From NCBI GenBank assembly GCA_963658405.1, contig CAVKQI010000021.1, forward strand, positions 1 to 26,100: DNA of 26,100 nucleotides, written 5' to 3'. Of the stretch, positions 15,137-23,004 are shown one piece after another; position 1 is the first letter of the stretch, and each line of letters opens with the position of its first letter. The position numbers were made by a program, and so were the translations under genes. Below the pieces are notes generated by a model. That model saw only the letters and a list, made by a program, of their open reading frames with translations. It was not told where the DNA came from and searched no databases. This DNA comes from CAG-791 sp963658405 (GTDB lineage: Bacteria; Bacillota; Clostridia; Lachnospirales; Lachnospiraceae).

Positions 15137-16624
15137 TTATTTCTTCAGATCGGCGTTGCGGTCAGCCTGTTCGTCTCCCAGCTTATCAAGCAGCGCGATC
15201 TTGGTATCGTAGAGCTTGCGGGACAGATCCACATGGACCTCGTGGGGATTTACCAGACGCTTGGACTCATCCCACAGCGTCTCCTGCTCCTGCAGGCAGT
15301 AGTCACGGATCTCCATGGTCTTTGCGGAGGTGTAGCAGCACTCGCCGTTTTTAAACAGCGGCACCATGAGCTCGCGCAGAGAGTACTCGCCGGGGTTGAG
15401 TCTGGTCTTTTTCCACGGCTCGTAGGGATCAAAGAGGAGCAGGGACTGATCCTCTGTAAAGACTTCGTCCTCCAGGCAGATCAGATCCGCCTTGATCTTG
15501 TGGGCCGGCTCCTCGTATACACGGTAGATCTTTTTATTGCCGGGGTTAGTGATCTTTTCCGAATTCTCGGAGAGTTTGATCTTGGGGATGAATTCCCCGT
15601 CATCGCCCATGACGGCTGCCAGCTTGTAGACGCCGCCGAAGGCCGGATTGTCCTTGGAGGTGATCAGGTTCGTGCCTACGCCCCAGGAGGTGATGGCCGC
15701 GCCCTGGGTCTTTAGGGAATCGATCAGGTACTCATCCAGATCGTTGGAAGCGGAAATAACGGCATCCTCAAAGCCCGCCTCATCCAGCATCTTTCTGGCC
15801 TTCTTGGAAAGATAAGCCAGGTCGCCGGAATCCAGGCGAATGCCGTAGCCCTTTTTCAGCTCTACGCCCTTATCCTTCATGTACTGGAAGGTGCGGATGG
15901 CGTTGGGCACGCCGGAGCGCAGGGTATCATAGGTATCCACCAGCAGGATGCAGGCATTGGGATACAGGTCCGCATAGGTCTTAAAGGCCGTCAGCTCATC
16001 GTCAAAGCTCATGATCCAGCTGTGAGCGTGCGTGCCCTTTACCGGCACGTCAAAGAGCTCGCCGCAGAGCACGTTGGAGGTGCCCACGCAGCCGGCGATC
16101 ACGGCCGCTCTGGCGCCGTAGGTACCCGCATCCGGTCCCTGCGCGCGGCGCAGGCCGAACTCCATGATGCCGTCTCCTCTGGCCGCATAGCAGATCCGGG
16201 CCGCCTTGGTGGCGATCAGGCTCTGGTGATTGATGATATTCAGGATGGCCGTCTCTACCAGCTGGGCCTCCATGATGGGCGCCACGATCTTTACCAGAGG
16301 CTCTCTGGGGAAGATCAGAGATCCCTCCGGGATCGCATAGACATCTCCGGTAAAGTGGAAATTGGCCAGATAATCCAGGAAATCCCGGTCAAAGATCCCC
16401 AGTCCTGCCAGGTAATCGATGTCCTGTCCGGAAAAATGCAGCTCTTTGATATACTGGATGAGCTGCTCCACGCCGCACATGATGGAGTAGCCGCCGCCGC
16501 AGGGATTATTCCGGAAAAAGGCATCAAAGACCACGGTCTTGTTCTGGTCCTTGTGCTTGAAATAGCCCTGCATCATGGTCAGCTCATAGAGATCCGTGAG
16601 CAGCGTCAGGTTTTGTCTGTCCAT
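15137..16624 (-). CDS. pncB: Nicotinate phosphoribosyltransferase
   Basis: 495 residues. It converts nicotinate and PRPP to nicotinate mononucleotide, coupled to ATP hydrolysis, the entry step of the Preiss-Handler NAD salvage pathway in the cytoplasm. Seen: LLTDLYELTMMQGYF at the N-terminus; FGLRRAQGPDAG (about 156-167); GTHAHSW (197-203), where H201 is the probable phosphorylated histidine; LLVDTYDTLRSGV; IRLDSGDLAYLS; and WGVGTNLITS. The start MDRQNLT at 16624 is chosen over the in-frame ATG at 16669 because family homology begins there and AGGAG lies upstream (spacing about 11 nt, slightly long). The leader carries a 16-bp palindrome suggesting repression by niacin status. Confidence 0.96.
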   Translation of the reverse strand: MDRQNLTLLTDLYELTMMQGYFKHKDQNKTVVFDAFFRNNPCGGGYSIMCGVEQLIQYIKELHFSGQDIDYLAGLGIFDRDFLDYLANFHFTGDVYAIPEGSLIFPREPLVKIVAPIMEAQLVETAILNIINHQSLIATKAARICYAARGDGIMEFGLRRAQGPDAGTYGARAAVIAGCVGTSNVLCGELFDVPVKGTHAHSWIMSFDDELTAFKTYADLYPNACILLVDTYDTLRSGVPNAIRTFQYMKDKGVELKKGYGIRLDSGDLAYLSKKARKMLDEAGFEDAVISASNDLDEYLIDSLKTQGAAITSWGVGTNLITSKDNPAFGGVYKLAAVMGDDGEFIPKIKLSENSEKITNPGNKKIYRVYEEPAHKIKADLICLEDEVFTEDQSLLLFDPYEPWKKTRLNPGEYSLRELMVPLFKNGECCYTSAKTMEIRDYCLQEQETLWDESKRLVNPHEVHVDLSRKLYDTKIALLDKLGDEQADRNADLKK

Positions 16625-16708
16625 AGTTGGTTGTGCTCCTTTCAGGGTAAACAGCCCGGCAGCCATCACAGCTGCGGCTGTTGTCAGCCATCTGCGCGCT
16701 TTCCCGGC

Positions 16709-16724
16709 AGGTGTCTTGACACCT
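16709..16724. promoter_or_regulatory. 16-bp palindromic operator upstream of pncB, NiaR-like
   Basis: AGGTGTCTTGACACCT has 7-bp perfect inverted arms around a TT centre. It lies downstream of the predicted pncB -10 box, about 85 nt before the start codon. NiaR (YrxA) is the known niacin-responsive repressor of niacin genes in Firmicutes and, as I recall, uses palindromes of the TGTC...GACA kind. The match is from memory; the palindrome itself is certain. Confidence 0.65.
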
Positions 16725-16752
16725 ATCTGATCACCTTTCGCAGATTTTCCCT

Positions 16753-16758
16753 ATCATA
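16753..16758 (-). promoter_or_regulatory. Extended -10 promoter element of pncB
   Basis: The minus strand reads TGCTATGAT, a TG-extended -10 (TATGAT) with no convincing -35, about 130 nt upstream of the pncB start and just beyond the histidine kinase stop codon at 16784. This separates the pncB-dipeptidase operon from the two-component genes. Confidence 0.5.
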
Positions 16759-16783
16759 GCACATTTTCCCTGAAAGTGCGAGG

Positions 16784-18178
16784 CTACTTTCTCACCGGCA
16801 GCAGCACCGTGATCTCCGTGCCCTTCCCCACTTCGCTCTTTAAATGGATCGTGCCGCCGCTCTGGGCCACGATATGTTTGACGATGGCGAGGCCTAGGCC
16901 GGTGCCGCCGGTCTGCTTGCTGCGGCTCTTATCCACCCGGTAGAAGCGCTCGAAGATCCTGCCCTGGTGCTCCGGCGGGATGCCGATGCCTGTATCGCGC
17001 ACCACCAGTCTGGCCATGTTCTTTCCCTTTTCCTGGCAGGTGTCCACGCTGACTTTTACATTGCCGCCGCGGACATTGTAGCGGATGGCATTGTCGCACA
17101 GATTATAGAGCAGCTCTTCCATCTGCTGCCGGTAGGCCTTTAGGAGCACGGTTTTGTCCGGTTCCTCCGAAGGCAGCAGCGTGATCTCCACCTCGTAGTT
17201 CCGGGCATTTAATTCCAGATTTCCCACGCAGTTGGCCGCCAGCTCCCGCAGATCCACCAGCTCTTCCCGGTCTTCCTCCGCGGCTCCCATGTCGAGCTCG
17301 GAGAGGCGGATGATGTCATTGATCAGCTTCAACAGCCGGTCCGCATTGTGGTGGATCTCCTGGCCGAAGCGCAGGGTATCCTTTTCCGTGGCGATGCCGC
17401 TCTCGATCAGCTCTGCATAGCCGGAGATCGCCGTCAGGGGGGTCTTTAACTCATGGGAGACATTGGCAGTAAATTCCTGGCGCATATTGGCGGCCGCCAG
17501 CACCTCCTTGTGCTGATTGGTAATGGTCTCCAGCAGGGGCTGCAGCTCCGGGTAGATATCCGGTACATTTTTGCGAAGGGGATCCTTTGCCATCTCCTGG
17601 ATCGGCGCCAGCACCCGCTTCGTCAGGGTCAATGCCAGCATGGAGGCCATCACCAGCAGCACCGCAATGACCACAATCCCCAGGGGCAGCATATCTCCCA
17701 GGGCATCCCAGATCCCGGTGGTGGTCAGCGCCGTCCGCAGCACCCTGCCGTCGGAAAGACGCAGGGCATAATAGCAGGTGGAGACGCCGATGGTAGAAGA
17801 ATACCTCGTCCCCTCGCCGCTGCCGTCCTCATTGCTCATAGCCGCCTGCACTTCCGGCCTCTCGCTGTGATTTTCCATCTCTGCTGCCTCGGCCATATTG
17901 TCATAGAGCACCGTGCCGTCCGCGGAGATCAGCGTCACCCGGAGTTTTTCCTTCTCCGGCACTTGCTTTTCACCGGCTTCCCAGTTTTCCACAAAGGCCG
18001 CAAGGCTCTCCGGATCCTGCGCGCCCTCCTCGGCGGCCAGCAGTCTGGTCATCTGCCCCAAGGTATTCATGGTCTGGTTTAATTCCACCCGCCAGAAGAA
18101 ACATACGGTCAAAAAAAGGGTCAGACCGATAGAAAGCACGGCGACCCCAATTAAATACTCATTGATCTTTTTTCTCAT
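16784..18178 (-). CDS. Sensor histidine kinase, probably phosphate-sensing (PhoR-type)
   Basis: 464 residues. Membrane helix about 9-30, an extracytoplasmic segment of about 130 residues (with VTLISADGTVLYDN, a PAS-like sensor strand), second helix about 163-187, then the kinase core: HisKA with NVSHELKTPLTAISGY (H242 phosphorylated), N-box LCDNAIRYN, G1 box VVRDTGIGIPPEHQGRIF, F box FERFYRVDKS and G2 box GGTGLGLAIVKH. It autophosphorylates and passes phosphate to the regulator encoded immediately upstream, with which it shares a 4-nt ATGA overlap. Membership in the phosphate regulon is inferred from the adjacent pst genes, the Na/Pi transporter and the Pho-like boxes before pstS; the kinase sequence alone would not prove it. 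Confidence 0.93.
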   Translation of the reverse strand: MRKKINEYLIGVAVLSIGLTLFLTVCFFWRVELNQTMNTLGQMTRLLAAEEGAQDPESLAAFVENWEAGEKQVPEKEKLRVTLISADGTVLYDNMAEAAEMENHSERPEVQAAMSNEDGSGEGTRYSSTIGVSTCYYALRLSDGRVLRTALTTTGIWDALGDMLPLGIVVIAVLLVMASMLALTLTKRVLAPIQEMAKDPLRKNVPDIYPELQPLLETITNQHKEVLAAANMRQEFTANVSHELKTPLTAISGYAELIESGIATEKDTLRFGQEIHHNADRLLKLINDIIRLSELDMGAAEEDREELVDLRELAANCVGNLELNARNYEVEITLLPSEEPDKTVLLKAYRQQMEELLYNLCDNAIRYNVRGGNVKVSVDTCQEKGKNMARLVVRDTGIGIPPEHQGRIFERFYRVDKSRSKQTGGTGLGLAIVKHIVAQSGGTIHLKSEVGKGTEITVLLPVRK

Positions 18179-18849
18179 GGATCTACTATATACCCCACAT
18201 TGCGGAGGGTGCGGATGCGCTCTCCTTCTTCTCCCAGTTTCCTGCGCAGCGTTCGGATGTGCATGTCCAGTGTCCTGGACTCGCCCTCAAAGTCCGTACC
18301 CCAGACCTCGTTGAGGATCTCTTCTCTGGAAACCGCCTTTCCCACATTGCGCAAAAGCAGCCGCAGCAGGCTGTATTCCTTAAATGTCAGCTCCACGGCG
18401 GAACCGGCTACCATCACTTTGTGCCGCTCATCGTCCATGGCGATGCGTCCGGCCTGGAGAAGCTCTGCGCCCTTTGTGGGCGCCGTGCGCCGCAGCAGCG
18501 CCTTTACTCTGGAAATGAGCTCCATCACACCGAAAGGCTTTGTGAGATAGTCGTCCGCTCCCAGATCCAGCCCCCGCACCTTGTCGATCTCGGCAGTCTT
18601 GGCTGTCACCATCAGGACCGGTACATTGGCTGTCCGCTTCTCGGCCCGGAGCTTCTGGACGATCTCATAGCCATCCGCATCCGGCAGCATAATATCTAAA
18701 AGCACCAGGTCCGGCAGCTCCTTCTCCACCGCCCCGTAGAATTCCCGGGCATTCGCATATGTCTGCACGGTGAAGGAGGATGCTGTCAGCGCATACATCT
18801 CAATTTCACTGATATTCTGATCATCCTCCAGGATATAAATCAGTGCCAT
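18175..18849 (-). CDS. OmpR/PhoB-family response regulator, probable PhoP
   Basis: 224 residues. Receiver domain: acidic pair ED8-D10 region (ILEDDQN), phosphoacceptor D52 (VLLDIMLPDADG), T82 (VTAK) and K104 (LTKPFG). A C-terminal winged-helix DNA-binding domain follows (LTFKEYSLLRLLL, REEILNEVWG, RTLDMHIRTLRRKLGEEG, RTLRNVGYIVDP). Such regulators bind direct repeats, consistent with the 11-bp-spaced repeats before pstS. The start MALIYILEDD at 18849 is chosen because GGAGGT lies 4-5 nt upstream; the ATG at 18861 overlaps that ribosome binding site and the ATG at 18852 is too close. The stop overlaps the kinase start (ATGA). The leader carries hairpin element copy B and then runs into the N gap. 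Confidence 0.94.
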   Translation of the reverse strand: MALIYILEDDQNISEIEMYALTASSFTVQTYANAREFYGAVEKELPDLVLLDIMLPDADGYEIVQKLRAEKRTANVPVLMVTAKTAEIDKVRGLDLGADDYLTKPFGVMELISRVKALLRRTAPTKGAELLQAGRIAMDDERHKVMVAGSAVELTFKEYSLLRLLLRNVGKAVSREEILNEVWGTDFEGESRTLDMHIRTLRRKLGEEGERIRTLRNVGYIVDP

Positions 18850-18852
18850 CAT

Positions 18853-18898
18853 TACCTCCATGCCGCTGCGCTGCAGCGGCAGTCTGAGAAGGACTACT
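18853..18898 (-). promoter_or_regulatory. Leader hairpin element, copy B, cut by the assembly gap
   Basis: GCCGCTG/CAGCGGC (plus 18862-18880) is the same first hairpin as in copy A, followed on the minus strand by the same ATGGAGGT ribosome binding context. Beyond it, AGTCTGAGAAGGACTACT occupies the place of the left arm of hairpin 2 before the sequence becomes N. The rest of the element is presumably inside the gap. Confidence 0.55.
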
Positions 18899-19017
18899 NN
18901 NNNNNNNNNNNNNNNNNNNNNNNNNNNNNNNNNNNNNNNNNNNNNNNNNNNNNNNNNNNNNNNNNNNNNNNNNNNNNNNNNNNNNNNNNNNNNNNNNNNN
19001 NNNNNNNNNNNNNNNNN
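18899..19017. other. Assembly gap (119 N)
   Basis: Unknown bases. The gap hides the C-terminus and stop codon of the Na/Pi transporter gene and the upstream part of the response-regulator leader. It is bounded by a Lys/Asp/Glu repeat-coding tract on one side and the hairpin element on the other, both sequence types that break short-read assemblies. Its true length may differ from 119. Confidence 0.99.
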
Positions 19018-20924
19018 TTGTCCTTCTCTTTATCTTTCTCTTTGTCTTTCTTTTTCTTCTTGGGACCGGTGAGGGCTGATACCGGCACCGGCTCCATGAC
19101 CTTGCCGTTTGCCTGCGCTACGGTAGGCATCTCCTCTATGTCGCCCTTCTTCATATGAGGCAGCTGGTACTTCTCTTCGAAGCGCGCCACCTGTGCATGG
19201 AACTGCGGGTTATCCGTATCCTTCATCAGTTCCAGGTACTCGTGGGTATCAAAGCCGTCCTCATTGACCTGCAGGAGACATACGGCGATGTTGGAGCAGT
19301 GGTCGGCCACACGCTCGTAGCAGGTGGTGATATCTGACAGGGTCAGGCCTAATTCGATGGTGCACTTGCCCTTGCGGAGTCTGCGGATATGGCGGCGCTT
19401 GATCTCCATATTCAGGCCGTCGATGACCTCTTCGAGAGGCTCCACCGTCTGGGCCAGTTCCAGATCATCATTCTGGAAGACCAGTACGGCGGTATTCATG
19501 ATGTTCTTGACGGCAGCGCTGTAAACTTCCAGCTCTTCCTGGGCCTTCGCGGAGAATTTCTGGTCCTTATCGGACATCTCCCGGGCATATTCCATGATAT
19601 TGACCGCATGGTCGCTGATCCGCTCGAAGTCGCCGATGCAGTGGAGCAGGGTGGACAGGATGTGGCTGTCCTTGGTGCTCAGATTGCGGCTGCTAAGCTT
19701 CACCAGATAGGTGCCCAGCTGATCCTCGTAGGCATCGACCAGATTTTCCAGCTTTTCTACGCGCTTGGCGCGCTCCGGATTGTACTCCTCTACCAGCTCC
19801 ATGGCGATGTAAAGTGCTTCCTTTGCATACTGGGCCATGTCGCAGGCTGCGGTCTTACACTGTTCCAGTGCGAAATGCGGGGAGTTCAGGAAACGCTCGT
19901 CCAGGATCTGGATATTCTTCTGGGCTGCGCTGTCCTCGGACTCTTCCTTGGTGATGGGCAGGGTCTTCATGGCCAGCTTCACCAGGATCTCGGAAACCGG
20001 CAGCATGATCATCACGGCTGCCAGGTTGAATACGCTGTGGATCACGGCGATGATGAAAGGATTCGCCGTCTGGGTCATAAACGGGAAATGCACGATGGCG
20101 TTCACCGTATAAAACAGGATCATGAAGAAGGTGGTCTTGATGATGCAGAAATACAGATGCATCAGGGCCGCCCGCTTTGCATTGCGGCTTGCGCCCACGG
20201 AAGAGAGCATGGCCGTAATGGCTGTACCGATATTCTCACCCATCAGGATCGGGATGGCAGAGCCGATGGTCAGCGTGCCGCTCATGGAAATCGCCTGCAG
20301 GATACCGATAGAGGCAGAGGAACTCTGGATAATGGCCGTCAGGATCAGACCTGCCAGCATACCCAGGATCGGATTGGAGAACATGGTCAGGACGCTGGTA
20401 AACCGCTCATTGCCGGAGAGAGGCTCCACCGCAGAGGACATGGCCTCCATACCGAACATCAGCACGGCAAAGCCGATGAGGATCGTGCCGATATCTCTCT
20501 TCTTTTCGCTCTTGGCACCCATGATCATGATGATGCCGATGATGCCGAAGATCGGGGAGAAGTTGGCGGGCTTTAAGAGCTGCAGAAATACATTGCTGCT
20601 CTGGATGCCTGTCAGACTCAGCAGCCAGGAGGTGACCGTGGTACCTACGTTGGCACCCAGGATGACACCTACGGCCTGGGACAGCTTCATAATGCCGGAG
20701 TTTACCAGACCTACTACCATGACGGTGGTGGCGGATGAAGACTGGATCACCGCTGTCACGCCGCAGCCCAGCAGGGCTGCCTTCCATTTATTGGATGTCA
20801 GAGATTCCAGGATCTCCTCCAGCCGTCCGCCGGAGACTCTCTTTAATCCATCGCCAAGGACCTGCATTCCATATAAGAACAGCGCAAGTCCTCCTACCAT
20901 TGACAATATTCCGAAAATATCCAT
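19018..20924 (-). CDS. Na/Pi cotransporter family protein with C-terminal PhoU-like domain (3' end in N gap)
   Basis: 635 residues are visible; the stop lies in the N gap. The membrane part (about 1-330) contains two inverted Na_Pi_cotrans repeats, each with the QSSSA signature (61-65 and 200-204), as in bacterial NptA/YjbB-type transporters that move phosphate with sodium. A PhoU-like helical domain follows (about 345-545) with the twin metal-site motifs CIGDFERISDHAVNIMEY and CYERVADHCSNIAV. The visible end is a charged tail, GPKKKKKDKEKDKEKD. The start MDIFGILSMV at 20924 has GGAGG 5 nt upstream; the in-frame ATG at 20966 lacks this. It lies between phoU and the two-component genes on the same strand, with its own promoter. 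Whether it imports or exports phosphate cannot be told. Confidence 0.92.
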
Positions 20925-20978
20925 TTCATCCTCCACCACTGGCTTTCCTAAGCCATTAACTCCCAAGGTATCATTTTC

Positions 20979-21007
20979 ATTTTACATGAGAGGGGGTGGA
21001 GGTGCAA
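20979..21007 (-). promoter_or_regulatory. Promoter of the Na/Pi cotransporter gene
   Basis: Minus-strand TTGCAC (21002-21007) and TGTAAAAT (-10 TAAAAT at 20979-20984, with extended TG) are spaced by 17 nt, about 55 nt before the start codon. TTTACA at 21015-21020 just upstream resembles a single Pho-box half, but the 11-bp repeat pattern is poor here. A small GGCTT/AAGCC hairpin (20941-20954) lies next to the ribosome binding site. Confidence 0.6.
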
Positions 21008-21071
21008 CTGTGTATGTAAATATTCTGACTATTTGGGAATGTGGTGAAAAATGATGAATGGTATGGTGTAA

Positions 21072-21157
21072 CCCGGACGCCGGACGAGGGGGCGGGTCCT
21101 GTCGGCGATGTCCGCTTGGGGACGCCTCTCGGCTCCCTCGTCCGGCCGGCATCCGGG
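21072..21157 (-). repeat. Long GC-rich hairpin between phoU and the Na/Pi gene
   Basis: The arms 21072-21090 and 21135-21157 pair over 19 bp with a 4-nt bulge: outer CCCGGATGCCGG with CCGGCGTCCGGG (minus-strand sense), inner ACGAGGG with CCCTCGT. The one non-Watson-Crick position is a U-G pair in the minus-strand RNA but an A-C mismatch in the plus-strand RNA, which favours a role in minus-strand transcripts. No U-tract follows, so it is not a classical terminator; it may stabilise the 3' end of the pst-phoU message. Confidence 0.65.
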
Positions 21158-21191
21158 AAACTAAAAATCTTGACACCAGATGATCCTGTTT

Positions 21192-21887
21192 CTATTTATT
21201 TTCTTCATATTTCAGCTTCTTCTCATGCTCACCGGTCATGGCAAATTCTACCCATTCCGCTACATTGGTAGCATGATCGCCGATGCGCTCAAAGTACTTG
21301 GCCACCATCAGGATGTCCAGCAGCACCATGCCTTTTTCCGGATATTTGGCTGCCAGTGCGGCGATGTCGGCTCTGGTCTTGTCAAAGAGTGCGTCTACGG
21401 TATCGTCGGAGGCGATGACCTCTCTGGCCTTTTCGAGGTCTCTGTCCACGAAGGAATCCACAGCCTCGGTGACCATGCGCATGGTGGCTTCTGCCATCTC
21501 GCCAAGGGCCACGGCGGACTTGATCTCTCCGGCATTTTCATGCTCTAAATACTTGGCGATGTCTGCGATATCCGCACACTGGTCACCGATCCTCTCCATA
21601 TCAGAGATCATCTTCAGGGCGGCGGAGACCAGGCGCAGATCGCTGGCCACAGGCTGCTGCTTTAACAGGAGCTTGAGACACAGTGACTCGATGGTCTTTT
21701 CCATCTCATCGATCTCTGCATCGGTGTGGTATACATTGGTGAGGATGGTCTGGAGTTTTTCCCTGTTTTCCCCGTTATCGGCGGAGAGTGCCAGCATGAC
21801 CCGGCTGATGCACTCTTCGCACAGAGACCCCATCTGGGTCAGCTGCTCATTTAATTTCTGGAGTTCTTCATTATATTTGTCGCGCAT
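21192..21887 (-). CDS. phoU: Phosphate signalling protein PhoU
   Basis: 231 residues, the normal PhoU length, made of two three-helix bundles. The paired acidic metal-binding motifs are visible: SDMERIGDQCADIADI in the first half and KYFERIGDHATNVAEWVEF in the second. PhoU links Pst transporter activity to the phosphate sensor kinase and restrains phosphate uptake. The start MRDKYNEEL at 21887 is chosen because AGAGGT lies 4 nt upstream; the in-frame ATG at 21986 would add 33 residues read from the leader element and is rejected. It follows pstB at 129 nt, a spacing filled by hairpin element copy C. Confidence 0.96.
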   Translation of the reverse strand: MRDKYNEELQKLNEQLTQMGSLCEECISRVMLALSADNGENREKLQTILTNVYHTDAEIDEMEKTIESLCLKLLLKQQPVASDLRLVSAALKMISDMERIGDQCADIADIAKYLEHENAGEIKSAVALGEMAEATMRMVTEAVDSFVDRDLEKAREVIASDDTVDALFDKTRADIAALAAKYPEKGMVLLDILMVAKYFERIGDHATNVAEWVEFAMTGEHEKKLKYEENK

Positions 21888-21889
21888 AT

Positions 21890-21988
21890 TTACCTCTTTA
21901 TGCCGCAGCCTGCTGCGGCTACGTGAGGAGAATCTCGCGAAGGCGGATTCTCCGACAGGATTGCGATCGGATGACGGTTTCGTCATCC
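21890..21988 (-). promoter_or_regulatory. Three-hairpin leader element, copy C (before phoU)
   Basis: On plus coordinates, hairpin 1 is GCCGCAG/CTGCGGC (21902-21919, loop CCTG), hairpin 2 is GGAGAATC/GATTCTCC (21927-21953) around T-CGC-GAAG-GCG, and hairpin 3 is GGATGACG/CGTCATCC (21969-21988, loop GTTT). All three are perfect. The order, spacing and hairpin-2 interior match copy A at 6530-6625, while the arms differ by paired changes. Hairpin 1 lies a few bases before the phoU AGAGGT. Confidence 0.72.
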
Positions 21989-22016
21989 GTTAAGCTGTAA
22001 ATAAAGCTATGCAGCA

Positions 22017-22790
22017 TCAGCCGAAACGTCCGCTGATATAATCCTCTGTCCGCTTGTCCTTTGGCATGGCGAAGATCTTGTCTGTCTCTCCGAATTCCAC
22101 CATCTCTCCTAACAGGAAGAAGGCTGTCTTGTCGGAAATACGGGCTGCCTGCTGCATGTTGTGAGTGACGATGATGATGGTATATTTCTTTTTGAGCTCC
22201 AGAGCCAGATCTTCGATCTTGGAGGTGGAAATAGGATCCAGGGCGGAAGTGGGCTCGTCCATCAGGATGACTTCCGGCTCCACGGCCAGGGTCCTGGCGA
22301 TGCAAAGGCGCTGCTGCTGACCGCCGGAAAGTCCCACGGCACTCTTATTCAGGCGATCCTTTAACTCATCCCAGATGGCTGCCTGCCGCAGGCTCCGCTC
22401 CACGATCTCATCCAGCTCCGCTTTCTTGCGGATGCCGAAAATGCGGGGACCGTAGGCCACGTTGTCATAGACGCTCTTGGGGAAGGGATTGGGCTGCTGG
22501 AATACCATGCCCACCCGGTGGCGCAGGGTGATGGCATCCATCTCTGCGAAAATATCCTTGCCGTCCAGCTTTACGCTGCCGTCGATCTTTACGCCCTCTA
22601 CCAGGTCGTTCATCCGGTTCAGGGTCTTTAAAAAGGTGGATTTGCCGCATCCGGAAGGTCCGATAAATGCGGTGATCTCGTTTTCCTGGATCTCCATATT
22701 GATGCCTTTCAGTGCGTGAAAAGCACCGTAGTGCAGATTCAGGTCACTGATCTCAAATTTTGGAGTCTTTACATTCTGTTCCTGACTCAT
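22017..22790 (-). CDS. pstB: Phosphate ABC transporter ATP-binding protein PstB
   Basis: 257 residues, the typical PstB length. It is the cytoplasmic ATPase that powers PstSCA phosphate import. Walker A GPSGCGKS (44-51), Q-loop VFQQPNPFPKSVYDNVAYGPR (a PstB-specific stretch), signature LSGGQQQR (154-161), Walker B VILMDE (174-179) and the H-loop TIIIVTHNMQQAAR are all intact. The start MSQEQNVKTP at 22790 has GGAG 9 nt upstream; the in-frame ATG at 22805 overlaps that ribosome binding site. It is separated from pstA by about 210 nt of structured sequence, unusually far for a pst operon. Confidence 0.97.
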   Translation of the reverse strand: MSQEQNVKTPKFEISDLNLHYGAFHALKGINMEIQENEITAFIGPSGCGKSTFLKTLNRMNDLVEGVKIDGSVKLDGKDIFAEMDAITLRHRVGMVFQQPNPFPKSVYDNVAYGPRIFGIRKKAELDEIVERSLRQAAIWDELKDRLNKSAVGLSGGQQQRLCIARTLAVEPEVILMDEPTSALDPISTSKIEDLALELKKKYTIIIVTHNMQQAARISDKTAFFLLGEMVEFGETDKIFAMPKDKRTEDYISGRFG

Positions 22791-22799
22791 ATGAATAAT

Positions 22800-22876
22800 C
22801 TCCATTCCGCAGGCGCCTTTGCCGCGGGCATCGCCGGATCACATAACGGTACTGTGATTTCTGTGATCGGCGATGC
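22800..22876 (-). promoter_or_regulatory. Structured leader of pstB (divergent hairpin element D)
   Basis: A large hairpin, arms 22828-22842 (GCATCGCCGGATCAC) and 22863-22876 (GTGATCGGCGATGC), pairs over 14 bp with one bulged base. Next to it is a ribosome-binding-site-proximal GC hairpin (CCGC...GCGG, 22807-22826). The minus-strand motif GCGCCTGCGGAATGGAG (22800-22816) contains the pstB ribosome binding site and is 16/17 identical to the one before the TSCPD gene. The layout resembles copies A and C but the main hairpin sequence does not. Confidence 0.55.
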
Positions 22877-22975
22877 GCTGCTCTGCTTTGCCTTGTAATC
22901 ACGGCTGTCTGCCGCGCCTGCTGCATACTTGCTGCGTAAATAAGCTTCTCTTCACCCTTATTCTGTTCCGAGGCT

Positions 22976-22991
22976 GCAGAGGATCCTCTGC
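22976..22991. repeat. 16-bp perfect palindrome downstream of pstA
   Basis: GCAGAGGATCCTCTGC is perfectly self-complementary and lies 13 nt after the pstA stop codon, next to a CCCGG/CCGGG mini-hairpin. There is no U-tract. It may act in mRNA processing or stability between pstA and pstB, or be a protein-binding site. Confidence 0.6.
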
Positions 22992-23004
22992 CCCGGCTGC
23001 CGGG

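Noticed and set aside
19389..20576. 395-codon open frame antisense to the Na/Pi cotransporter
   Set aside because: Shadow frame opposite a well-supported gene; composition (His/Gln/Asp-rich) is typical of reverse-read codons and there is no ribosome binding site.
20122..21054. 310-codon plus-strand frame over the Na/Pi gene start
   Set aside because: Antisense shadow extending across the promoter; no recognisable domain.
21888..21986. N-terminal extension of PhoU from the ATG at 21986
   Set aside because: The extra 33 residues are the translated hairpin element; the real ribosome binding site AGAGGT sits before 21887.
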